A DNA stretch of 64,000 nucleotides from Candidatus Absconditabacterales bacterium (lineage in GTDB: Bacteria > Patescibacteriota > Gracilibacteria > Absconditabacterales > Absconditicoccaceae). The notes under the pieces were generated by a model. It was not told the DNA's origin. It saw nothing but the letters and a program-made list of their open reading frames with translations, and did no database searches. The position numbers were made by a program, and so were the translations under genes. The stretch spans positions 24,949-88,948 of the forward strand of contig JANWWO010000005.1 of assembly GCA_025057375.1 (NCBI GenBank). Direction: 5' to 3'. Below are positions 55,155-64,000 of the stretch, piece by piece (positions within the stretch are counted from its first letter, which is position 1; every line of letters begins with the position of its first letter).

Positions 55155-57398
55155 ATGGACTCTTCTTCACCAACAAACACGTTATTTCTCAGAATTCTTT
55201 ATTCTTTTTTCCCAGATATTGAGCAAACAATGCATCAAAGTCCTGTTGGAATGTTTTTGTCGTTTGTGTCCGCGAAAAAATATTATACTTTTGTGATCAA
55301 AAAAATTATCGATCATTACAAAACCAACTATTTTGATCTTGCTCGTGATCCATTTGATACGACGATGGTACTGGGTCCTCAAACTCGTCAAATCAAAGCA
55401 AGAGATACCGATCCTTTCTATGCCTATCATTGTGTTGCGCATATGAATGGCTATACTCTGTATTCTCCTTCTATGGTTGGTATCAATATCGCTTTGGTTT
55501 GATCTGTTCTTGCCTTCCCTCTGTTCATTCCCAAAGACGGAACCTATTATTTGGGCTATGTGATGACATTGTATTTGTTGCCTCTAATTTTCCATATCCG
55601 CGGAAAAAAAATACCGACTGGCTCGTTTCAGGATCAGTTCAATCGATTTGTGCAGTTTTTTTGAAACTGTTATGAGATGATTGTTCTCAAGATACGCAAA
55701 AATGCAAAAAAATCCAAAATAAAAGAGTATACCACTCATTTGGTCAGTCAGGGTCCATTTATTGCATTTTTGATGGAATTGTGTATTCGTCACGCTGCAA
55801 GTATGGCATCAGAGTATGAAAATGATGATGATTTTTTGTTGTGGTTATATCATGACGAGATTGTCGGTGGGAATGAAGCGATGATCGCATCCTATCGCGC
55901 CAATTATGATCGCAGGGTTGGACAGGCAACAATCAGTGATGAAGAGTGGAAAGTATGGGAATTGATGATGCCTGCTGATATGATCGTTAGATATCTTTTT
56001 GCAACAGATACGATGTATGATGTCGTCAAGATTGTTCTTCGTGACTTGTATGATCGCGATTTTCTTGTACAAACTTTGGATCAAGCATTTTTTTCTCAGG
56101 ATAGTCACGGCAAGACGCAGGCTTGGGAAAAAGTCATGGACTATATCATGAGTTCTCGTAGTACCAAAAAAGAATTTTTTCACAAAATCAAGACATTTGC
56201 TCAACGAAGAACAGCAAATACGAAAGCAGGATACGATCCTGTCAAAGCGAAAAAGATTAATGATTTTTTGGATAGTGTTGATGAAGACAATATTGATCAG
56301 ATTTCTCCTGATTCCATTCCTGATGATTTGAGAAAAGAATCACAGTTGGTTGAAAAAATGATGAATTTTTATATTACCTGGATTGGAGGTACGCAGGGAG
56401 CAAATGGAGACACCTGATATTTGAGACTTATGAATAAGCCATTGATTGATCATTTGATGAGACATACTCCTCTCTTGACGAATAAACCTGAAGTCCTGTC
56501 TATGTACTCCAAAATCCTTTTTTTGTATTCCAAAAATACTTATTTTTATCAATTTGCGTATGACAACGTTAGATCAGGAAAAGAAAACTTTGCTTTACCG
56601 CTTAAAGCATCAGTAAAAAAAGTTTTTTCCAATGTTTGACTCATTGTCAATTTGCATATCAATGCGATTGCAACATTTCTCCAGGATCTCAATCCTCATG
56701 AAATGAGAATTGTCATCAAGAATCCAAAGCTCCGTCTCAATATTGACATTTTGCTTGCGGAGCGTATTCGTACAATGGTCTCTCTTGAGACTGAATCATT
56801 ACTCACCACAACATACGGTATTTTTGATATGATTGTTCAGTCTCCCTTTTTTGGGTCCACGTTGCAGCATTTTGTCAAACAAAAGTCATTGAGTGCTCTC
56901 AAAAATCGTTTATATACAATAGATTTTTGGCTTTTTTGGGACTTTTTGTATCATAGTAAAAATCACAGTGATCTGTTTCGTATTGTTGGGGAAATACCCT
57001 CCTTGATGGTTTTTGCAACGCTAAGAGAAACTTTACTTGGTATGATCATGGTGCTTGTGTATTGTATGCATACCGAACCTGCATTTTTTACGACGCAGCG
57101 ACGTGAGATTTTTTTGACAATGTATATGCGTGATATTTTGCTTGTTCCTGATTCGTTTATCACTGTGATTGCAGGGGTTTTGATGCATGTATGTGATTAT
57201 TATCATGCTATTATTCTCGAAATGATATACATTGATGATAATGCGTATTTTATGTGATTGGTGGTTGAATCAATGAAGAACCATTATGATCGCAATGGGC
57301 ATCATGTCCCTGATTATGACTATGAAGAAATCTTGTGGTGGCGTGGGTATCTTAAAGCTGTGACCTATTATAACAAAAGATTTTGTTTTCCTGAGTAG
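55155..57398 (+). CDS. Large protein of unknown function with two membrane helices
   Basis: 747 residues, ATG to TAG. I do not recognise the family. About residues 105-155 hold two hydrophobic helices (VGINIALVGSVLAFPLFI and YLGYVMTLYLLPLIF). Upstream is a short basic/aromatic region. Downstream is a ~590-residue soluble, helix-rich region with many charged residues (KKEFFHKIKTFAQRR, DFLDSVDEDNIDQISPD) and no repeats. Only about five UGA codons. It could be a large membrane-anchored scaffold. It is followed by rnhA after 56 bases, which may be cotranscribed. Confidence 0.7.
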
Positions 57399-57454
57399 GA
57401 TATGACGACGTTATGTTTGGATGTAGTTGATGTATTTTAGTTCGTTGGATATCT

Positions 57455-58060
57455 ATGGTTGTGTATGTTGTATGGCAAGGGAGACGTCCTGGTATTTATC
57501 AGACTTGGGACCAATGTAAAGACCAGATTGATTGATTTCCATGAGCACAATTCAAAAAATATAGAACACAGCAGGAGGCAGAACGTGCTTTTGAGATGGG
57601 ATATCGTCAAGGCATATCTGCTCCTAAGCTTATTTGGCCTCCTGAATGTGTTTGACATATTGCTGTTGATGCTGCTTGTCGTGGTAATCCGTGAATCTTG
57701 GAGTATCAGTGAGTGATGATCGGTTCCGATCGTATATCATGTACACAACTGTTTTATCGTGGTCCCTATGAGCAGGGGAGTACCAATCTTGGTGAATTTA
57801 TTGCTCTCGTCGTTGCTCTGAGGTATGTCCACAAGCATCCCTGATTGACGATCTATTCAGATTCGCTCACCGCAATGGCATGGGTTCGTGATCGTCAGGT
57901 CCGTACAACATTGGATCTATCGCAGATCAATCCAGTTGTTCGACAGCAGGTACAGGAGTGTGTGACATGGTTGCGTGACCACTCCTCTCATCATCGATCC
58001 ATCAAAAAATGGAATACTCAGGAACGATGAGAATGTCCAGCAGACTTTGGGAGAAAATAG
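57455..58060 (+). CDS. rnhA: Ribonuclease HI with N-terminal hybrid-binding domain
   Basis: 201 residues, ATG to TAG. The N-terminal ~50 residues (VYVVWQGRRPGIYQTWDQCKDQI, FKKYRTQQEAERAF) form the RNase H1 hybrid-binding domain. The catalytic domain has AVDAACRGNPGI (first Asp), NLGEFIALVVAL (Glu), IYSDSLTAMAW (Asp) and CPADFGRK (final Asp). UGA encodes several Gly, including that of NPG. It removes RNA from RNA-DNA hybrids such as primers and R-loops. Confidence 0.93.
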
Positions 58061-58098
58061 GAGAAGATATTGGTTAGTTTTTATTTTTTTTCTTTATC

Positions 58099-58566
58099 AT
58101 GTATTGTCCTCAATGTTCCCATCAAGAGACCAAAGTGCTTGATTCAAGATTGGTAGAAGAATGACATGCTGTTAGACGCCGTAGACAATGCGATGTATGT
58201 CAGTATAGATTTACTACCTTTGAAAGAATGACAATCGCAAATCTTTTTGTCGAAAAAAAAGACGGAAGTATTGAATATTATGACAGAAATAAATTGATTA
58301 AATCCATTATGCTTGCGTGTGCAAAAAGACCAATCGATATTACATCGATCGAACATATGGTCCGTAGCTTGGAGACAAAATGGATGGGTCAGTCAACTAT
58401 TACGACCAAAGAAATTGGGGATGATGTCTTGCCTTGACTCAAGGAGCTTGATGATGTTGCTTATATTAGATTTGCCTCCGTCTATCGAGATTTTGCGACA
58501 GTACAGGACTTTATCAAAGCGTGTTCATCTGCCTCATTTCATAGACTTCATCCTCTTGATAGCTAA
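58099..58566 (+). CDS. nrdR: Transcriptional repressor NrdR
   Basis: 155 residues, ATG to TAA. The zinc ribbon is MYCPQCSHQETKVLDSR...RRRRQCDVCQYRFTTFER, fully typical, followed by the ATP-cone domain (VEKKDGSIEYYDRNKLIKSI, YIRFASVYRDF). The Gly in the zinc-ribbon loop and one in VLPGLKELD are UGA. NrdR represses ribonucleotide reductase genes in response to dATP. No NrdR box or nrd gene is apparent in this window. Confidence 0.95.
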
Positions 58567-58675
58567 TATTTTTTTCCTTTTTTCTTTTTTGCGTTTTCTA
58601 TATGAATCATGATAATCACTATGATGTCTGATCGAGCATCAACAAGCACTATTTTATTTTTTTATTCTTATTTTT

Positions 58676-59371
58676 ATGATTCGTCTTTTTGGTATTGCAT
58701 GTCTCATGACATTGACTCTGCCTGTTTTTGCACAGGTTTGCACAAGGGAATATCGTCCCGTTTGTGGTATTGATTGAGTAACCTATGGCAACACATGTAT
58801 GGCTCAATCGACACCTATTGCATATGAGGGTGAATGTGTTCGATGACCTACGTATGATAAAAAAACAACACATCATATGACTTGTACATCGTATCATGAT
58901 GGATGCAACTCTTGCTCCCAATGAAATGATGGACGTATTGCATGTACGATGATGTTTTGTGAAAAAAAAGGACGTCCTTATTGTCATGAACAGACTCAAG
59001 AATCTTTTGATGAAGAAATCACGATGTGTACTATGGAATATCGTCCTGTTTGTGGTATGATTGATGGTCAGGTGCAGACATTTGGGAATCAATGTGGACT
59101 AGATACAACCAGATGAGCAGTGTTTTTGCATCCTAGTGAATGTGCAACGACTACCTCTGAGTATCTCACTCCTATTCAAGAAAAGACAGTAAAAGATCTC
59201 ATAGTTCGTTTGACATCCTTATCCCCTCGTACTCGTCATGCACTTGCACGCAAAATTCAAACTCAACTCCAGACACTTGCATCTCGTCTTTCCAAGCCCC
59301 CTTCTGAGACGCTAAATACCAGATATCGTATGCTTGCCTATGTTCTTGAGTCGCTTCGTATGCATCATTAA
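58676..59371 (+). CDS. Secreted protein with two Kazal-type domains
   Basis: 231 residues, ATG to TAA. A signal peptide (ending LPVFAQ) precedes a Kazal domain [20 protein letters not shown]...YEGEC (residues ~22-55) and a second, divergent copy CTMEYRPVCGMIDGQVQTFGNQC (~120-150). A Cys-rich segment lies between them. The Gly in DGVTYGNTC and others are UGA. Kazal domains inhibit serine proteases by a reactive loop, so the protein may protect against host or competitor proteases (inference). The C-terminal ~70 residues are helical and Cys-free. A terminator follows directly. Confidence 0.85.
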
Positions 59372-59405
59372 AAAAGCCCTGACAGCAATGCTGGTAGGGT
59401 TTTTC
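59372..59405 (+). terminator. Rho-independent terminator, probably bidirectional
   Basis: CCCTGACAGC/GCTGGTAGGG stem-loop with a T run on the plus strand and an A/T-rich flank on the other. It separates the Kazal gene (plus) from rnc (minus), and its end touches the rnc stop. Confidence 0.8.
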
Positions 59406-60133
59406 TATGAAAGACGTTTTCGTGCATCGCGAGCAGCGTTTTCTTCCGCTTTTTTTTTATTTGGTCATGATCATATTCACAGAATATCATTATTAAGACG
59501 AACAGTACTATGGAAGACGATATGTGTCCCATCATTGCTCGTTTCTTGTGTATCATAGATGGGAAGTATTTTGTAGTGTGCTTGGCATCGTTCTTGGAGA
59601 AGCGATTTGGGATTTTTGAGGTGATGGGGATGAAGGAGATGACGACGTGGATCAATAAGTATCGTAGTCAACCATTGAGCGGTCCATTCCCAGCCATAAT
59701 CGATCATACAATATCACATCAATGCTTCAAAACAGTCAGCAAGGATACTATCTTTTTCTCTTCCTTTATTGATTTCTTCACCATGAGAGAGGAGGATATG
59801 TGATGATCGCTCGCATTCTTTGCAGACATCAGCAAGTGTCTCTGTTCTGATCAAAAAAACTTTGTACATCGACAAATTAGCTTCATCATCTGAGAGATTG
59901 CTCCACAGCCATTGACATACTACATGCTCGATGACAGCATCTCCCATAAATTCGAGTCTTTCATTATGTGCATGATTTCCCGTAAAGTCACGTGCATGAG
60001 ATTTGTGGATACTGGCAATAACCAACAGGTCTAGATTGCCGGGTGTTCTTCCTAATCGTTTGTTGCTTCGCGTGATGAGTGCTGGTTTGTGCAGGACTGC
60101 CGCAGGGCTAATAGGGAGACGTGTTTCAAACAT
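59405..60133 (-). CDS. rnc: Ribonuclease III
   Basis: 242 residues, ATG to TAG. It cleaves double-stranded RNA in rRNA and mRNA processing. The catalytic signature HNERLEFMGDAVIEHVV is clear, with FEALMGYCM near the second acidic cluster. The C-terminal double-stranded RNA-binding domain ends IGSGPNKKKAEENAARDARKRLS, in which three UGA codons encode the Gly of GxGxx. That end is lost in the standard code. The GalU-like gene lies 40 bases upstream on the same strand. Confidence 0.94.
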
Positions 60134-60173
60134 TAGGACATGTGCAATAAAAGAGTTGTTTGACCGTCATAGA

Positions 60174-60974
60174 CTAGTCAAATGCTTCGTTGATTCTTGC
60201 AAGATCGTTGTTGGCAGCAAGCCATGCGTGAGGATTGCCTGTATCCCAAATCGGCTGATCAGAAATCGCTGGGCGCAGTCAATAAGTTGGGATCATTGCA
60301 AGTAATCAAGGCCGTGGATACAGTTCTCCTAATCTTGGATCAAGTCATGTTTTTGCCAAATGATCAAAAATATCACGATGATAGATGATGGGTGAAAATG
60401 ATGCAAGTGTAGAGGGAGCATTGTCAGGAGCTGGTTTTTCGACAAAATCAATGATATGGTCATCATGAATCTGGACGATGCCATATTTTGAGACGTCATG
60501 TTTGGGTACATGTTTGAGGCTCATGACCATTTGTCAGGTGTGATGGTGCAGATCAAGTACTTGGCTAAAAATAGCTGGATGATAAATACTATCTCCATAC
60601 ACAAGCATAAAAAAATCGTCACTGATCCACGGTTTGGCGGTGAGCATCGCATGTCCAATCCCAAGTTGCTCTGATTGTTTGACAAAGCATATGTTGGCAA
60701 GATTTTTGGGTTCATTGATCGCACTGAGGAATTCGTATTTTTCTTTTTTTTTGAGCATGTCTTCGAGTTCATAATTTTTGTCAAAGTAATCTTCAAGTGC
60801 TTTTTTTGAACTTGAAGTGACGATGATGATATCACTAATTCCTGCCTTGGCAAGTCATTGTACGACATAATGAATGACGGGTTTATTGCCAACGGGAAGT
60901 AGTTCTTTGGGAATTGTTTTGGTGATAGGCAGCATACGTGTTCCATGACCTGCGGCGAGAATGACAGCTTTCAT
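60174..60974 (-). CDS. galU: UTP-glucose-1-phosphate uridylyltransferase-like
   Basis: 266 residues, ATG to TAG. The N-terminal nucleotide-binding motif [30 protein letters not shown] is nearly complete. [31 protein letters not shown] (metal Asp) and [11 protein letters not shown] follow. The C-terminal end [15 protein letters not shown] resembles GalU. It makes UDP-glucose for glycan synthesis; another sugar-1-phosphate nucleotidyltransferase of the same fold cannot be excluded. Gly at several positions, including one in a Rossmann turn, are UGA. Confidence 0.88.
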
Positions 60975-61033
60975 GAAGATAATGATGAATAAAACGGAAA
61001 AATGAATGTGTGGACTGAGAGACAGTATATCTC

Positions 61034-61795
61034 TTACTGCTCGACATTGATATCATCAAGCATTTCATTTTCTTCACGTTTGGTTTCTTCAATTTGGAGT
61101 TGTTCATCAATAGTATACAGGTAGAGGAAATTACTTCCCAATTCGTACATCGTATAATAAATCTTGTACCAAATTGACTGTATGAGAGGCATGATAAGAA
61201 AAATAAGAACTGATGGCATTAACATCAAATAATATAGTCTTGTACTTTGTTCACTTGAGACGGTACTCATATACACAAGCATCAAGACCACAATAGTCAA
61301 TCCAAATCCTATGCTTGATCAGACGAGGACAGATCAACTATACTGAGGATTGAGGTGCATATCGACAGCACAAAGGGAGAGAAAGACAGCAAAACAGATA
61401 TGAAAACCCAAAACGAGATAGATTGTCATTGCATTCGGTGTTCATCAAAGAGTCGGTGTATTGGCAAAAAAATAGATTAACGCAAAAACAAAAAACAAGA
61501 TCGTATTGATGACAAATGAAAACGCCATCATTTTCCCAAAATCATTATACACTTTGGGGAAAAAAATATGATAGCCTGTAACGACCATTCCTACGCCTAC
61601 TAGTGTTGCGACAAAGGCAATTGTCATCAGAACAAAGGGAAGGAGTGATTTTGCAGAGATAAGGAACGATTCACTCCCAAACGCCATAATCAGTATCGCT
61701 ACTAATCAGGCAATTAACATCCCCACAACGAGTCAAATCAACGTTTTGCTGACAATTTCTCAGGCTTGGGGATCGCGTGGTGCATTTTCTATCAT
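61034..61795 (-). CDS. Multi-span membrane protein of unknown function
   Basis: 253 residues, ATG to TAA. About six transmembrane helices, arranged evenly, with short loops and an acidic C-terminal tail ([18 protein letters not shown]). The N-terminus before the first helix is polar ([17 protein letters not shown]). UGA-Gly occurs in helices 1-2 and at ~120. The family is not recognised. It heads a group of envelope genes. Confidence 0.75.
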
Positions 61796-61819
61796 CAGAA
61801 AAAAAAGAAAATAAAATAT

Positions 61820-62395
61820 TTAGTTTGGAGACTGTATACATTCAAGTGACTGAACTATTTTTCTTTGTCTTGTATGAGTTTCTTTGTTGGTGGTGACAGC
61901 ACTCAAAATAACGAGTTCATTTGCAAAACCAAGATAAGTTTGAGCGCCAAAGATCGTACGTCAGGTGCCATTGATCTCTCTCGTGAGACGGAAGCGAACA
62001 TGAATCGATGTTCGTTCATTGTTTTCGCATGATAGTGTTGTTTGTGTGAGGCGATCGATGATGATCCCAGGGAATGTTTTGGTGAGATAACCATTGACAG
62101 TATCTTGTCGTAATGATGGGGATGTGATGGTACTAGGAAGGACTTGTTTGCTCGCAATGATATTGTCTTCAAATCATTCTGCATTGGGTCATCCAGTACT
62201 CCACGCACCCAAAAGACTATCTTCTAACGTTTTTGATTGGATAATACGTTGCTGAAGGGGACTATATTCCGTCCCAAGAGAAAAAGAAAAAATGTCTACT
62301 GACTGTGGTTGGGAGTCAGAGACTGATCATGTACATCCAGTGAGGATGGTGAGAGATATTACAAGGCAATATAGGCGAGTGAGAGGGTGATTCAT
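61820..62395 (-). CDS. Putative lipoprotein
   Basis: 191 residues, ATG to TAA. A lipobox LTGC at residues ~18-21 follows a hydrophobic stretch. The mature part is mixed alpha/beta and polar, with a repeated Arg/Thr character. The family is not recognised. Its first 37 bases overlap the end of the preceding membrane protein gene, so the two are translationally linked. Confidence 0.75.
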
Positions 62396-62652
62396 ATAAC
62401 AGTTCCGATAATAAATCATTTGATATAGACAGCTTTCTCTTCGTCATCAGTTGTTGCATACCCAGACCAAATCGTTGATAAGACATAGCCTATCATAATC
62501 CCACAAAAGATCAAGTACCCAGGCATCAAGATATCTTGCATTTGTCCTGTTGTTCATCACATGCCAAAGTACTCTGATCTGAGCATAAAAAGTCAAATAA
62601 ATAGACTGAGCCCAAAAAACAATGCTTTGATAATTTCATAAAAAATAACCAT
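62359..62652 (-). CDS. Small membrane protein
   Basis: 97 residues, ATG to TAA. Three transmembrane helices are visible: LFFGLSLFIGLFML, MPGYLIFCGIMIGYVLSTI and the final FIIGTVIGITLSLAYIAL. A Gly-rich loop (FGMGGTTG, two UGA codons) and an acidic loop (TTDDEEKAVY) separate them. The family is unknown. It overlaps the lipoprotein gene by 37 bases. The start ATG 62652 is the best of several; the frame stays open upstream. Confidence 0.65.
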
Positions 62653-62742
62653 TGATAATTCGGTGGATGTAAAGAAAGGAGGGAATATGATGATGGTTGC
62701 GGGCAGGGAAGTATTGCTGATGAAGAAGAGGGACGAAAAAGA

Positions 62743-63099
62743 TTATGGTTGGAGAGATGGATTTTGAGGAACTGTTTGCGGTTGATCTTCTGGAGTGAGA
62801 GTATTTTCTTGTGGCATTGCATCATTTGATTCGACTAATGGTTCTGTTGCTCCTGTTGTTTCTGGTGTTGCAAGTCATCCTTCGATTGCTTGAAAAATTT
62901 CTCCCAAAATAGCATCAACTTCCTCATCACTGATTGCTCATGTTGCTATATCTCCTGTGAACACAGTAGTAGGAAGATCCTGGTTAGCTCAGGTTATGGT
63001 CTCAGAATTCTCAGGTGTAGATTCTGGAGTGTTTGTACTGAGACATCAGGCGAGGAAAAGTGTACAAATAATGATAAGTAGAGAAAGAGTATAGGACAT
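62743..63099 (-). CDS. Putative lipoprotein, acidic, Thr/Glu/Pro-rich
   Basis: 118 residues, ATG to TAA. The lipobox LAGC (residues ~15-18) uses UGA for its Gly. The mature protein is acidic and Thr/Pro-rich (NTPESTPENSETITG, TPEDQPQTVPQNP), with one short helix (DEEVDAILGEIFQAIEGG). It looks like a flexible spacer on the cell surface. The family is not recognised. Confidence 0.75.
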
Positions 63100-63234
63100 G
63101 GATAAAAGAAAAAAAGTAAAAAATAAATACAATATGAATGCTAGTGTTTTTTCTTCCAAAAGCAAGAGTTTTTTTATGGTCGAGAGTGGGGCATGGTGTC
63201 TTGTATAAAGCTTTTGCGTTTGTGTATAGAAGCA

Positions 63235-63693
63235 TTATTTGTGATGATGATCTTTTCGATATGCAAGTACTGTTTCAGCATGTCAGGATGCAGAGACATT
63301 ATCTCGTCTTGCCATTGTTTTTCCTTGTGCATTGAGAAGGACTGTTGATCTGATTGTTCCACGATATTGTTTTCCATACATCGATTTGATGCCTACTGTT
63401 TGAAACATTTCATGAAGGGCAAAATCTGGATCAGAGACCAATGGATAGGGGATTGCATATTTATTCATAAATGCACAGTGAGATGTATGTGGATCTTTAC
63501 TGACTCAGATGATTTGGATACCAAGGTCACAGAAATCTTTGTAGAGACGAGAAAAATCTTGTGCTTGGATGGTGCATCAGGGAGTATCATCTTTGGGATA
63601 AAAATACAGGAGTGTGTAGGGAGATTCTGAACAAATGTCAGTCAGTGTTTTTTCTTGTTGTGATCCATCAGGATAGGTGAGATGCAGTTTCAT
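63235..63693 (-). CDS. bcp: Peroxiredoxin, BCP/PrxQ type
   Basis: 152 residues, ATG to TAA. The peroxidatic Cys is in YFYPKDDTPGCTIQA, where the Gly before Cys is UGA. GVSKDPHTSHCAFMNKYAIPYPLVSDPDFALHEMF and TVLLNAQGK follow, all typical of the BCP/PrxQ family that reduces hydroperoxides with thioredoxin. The usual second Cys five residues after the first is absent; the Cys in TSHC may serve. It fits the oxidative stress faced by a host-associated cell. Confidence 0.93.
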
Positions 63694-63920
63694 TATGTAT
63701 GAGGAAAAATAAAATAATTACCAATCTCAATACTATAGATTATGATTGGAAAAGCAAGAGTAATTGCGAGAGAAGTACAGAGAAATTTCCATATTATACA
63801 CACTAGAAAAATAAAAGTAGAGAATTGATCCCTCATCATGTGATGTGATATTTTTACAGTTGGTTGTACAAGTGTAAGCGACATGCACCGTTACGTAATA
63901 GCAGACAGGAGGGAAGAATG

Positions 63921-64000
63921 CTATACTTGATAAGGTGTACGATATTCTCGTTTCTTCCTAGGGTGATGATTGAGCACATGTTCTATTGTTTGTATGTGAA
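63921..64000 (-). CDS. C-terminal end of an IS30-type transposase (3'-partial at window edge)
   Basis: The frame enters from beyond the window and ends at TAG 63921-63923. The visible ~26 residues read HIQTIEHVLNHHPRKKREYRTPYQV, matching the LNxRPRKxLGYxTPxE ending of IS30-family transposases. The rest of the element lies outside the window. About 200 bases between it and the peroxiredoxin start may contain the IS end, but no inverted repeat could be matched. Confidence 0.6.
   Translation of the reverse strand, partial: HIQTIEHVLNHHPRKKREYRTPYQV

Noticed and set aside
63693..63884. Minus-strand 63-residue hydrophobic frame
   Set aside because: It overlaps the peroxiredoxin start and the IS30 flank and has no family pattern or good start context.
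1..64000. Widespread pseudogenisation (most genes broken by UGA)
   Set aside because: The breaks are UGA only, they fall at conserved Gly, and the frame always resumes without shift; recoding explains them all.
1..64000. UGA as tryptophan (code 4)
   Set aside because: Motif positions require Gly (GGQ, GKGG, GGGHH, PSGHS), and UGG is used normally for Trp.

Overview
The window reads correctly only if UGA is a glycine codon (genetic code 25, the code of Gracilibacteria/BD1-5 and Absconditabacteria/SR1). With UGA as stop, nearly every housekeeping gene breaks into short pieces. With UGA as Gly and only UAA/UAG as stops, the pieces join into full-length proteins, and UGA falls at invariant glycines: the GGQ loop of release factor 1, PAP2 GHS, the DHHA1 GGG motif, and the lipobox Gly. 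The organism is therefore most likely an AT-rich, small-genome CPR/Patescibacteria member of one of these two lineages. All coordinates below use code 25.

Layout. 1-12 kb: membrane and surface genes (partial membrane protein, GH26 glycosidase, short-chain dehydrogenase, polyprenyl diphosphate synthase, DUF456, PAP2 phosphatase), then a minus-strand run of ligA, rsmA and a small protein, then a fasciclin-domain surface protein and a VirB2/TrbC-like pilin subunit. 11.7-21.7 kb: a class B penicillin-binding protein, a C-terminally truncated UvrB, a lipoprotein, RF1, an MscS-like channel, DnaB and a PriA-like protein reduced to its C-terminal half. 21.7-28.5 kb: small membrane proteins, a 3D-domain cell-wall protein, the RNase P RNA and DnaG. 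28.6-36.6 kb: a 1597-residue secreted beta-helix/Ig-like protein, PNPase, and a decayed stretch. 36.6-39.7 kb: HrcA, FtsQ-like, DUF212, GreA and a small protein.

39.8-42.2 kb is a small mobile-element scar: a frameshifted REP-associated transposase remnant with hairpins, a YHGS-family protein and a broken IS5-type transposase, bordered by a 15-bp direct repeat that includes the 3' end of thyA. 42.2-50.8 kb: ThyA, ProRS, a DHH phosphoesterase, a PrsW-like membrane protease, a spore-photolyase-like radical SAM enzyme, a nucleosidase and an aldo/keto reductase. 50.9-55.0 kb: a HAD protein whose motifs are in circularly permuted order and a 1124-residue thrombospondin-type-3 repeat surface protein. 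55-64 kb: a 747-residue protein of unknown function, RNase HI, NrdR, a Kazal-domain secreted protein, RNase III, a GalU-like nucleotidyltransferase, a cluster of envelope proteins, a peroxiredoxin, and the end of an IS30-type transposase at the window edge.

The gene content shows information processing (replication, repair, translation, RNA decay) interleaved with many envelope and surface proteins and few metabolic enzymes. That fits a host-associated or epibiotic lifestyle. No rRNA, tRNA or CRISPR array was recognised.
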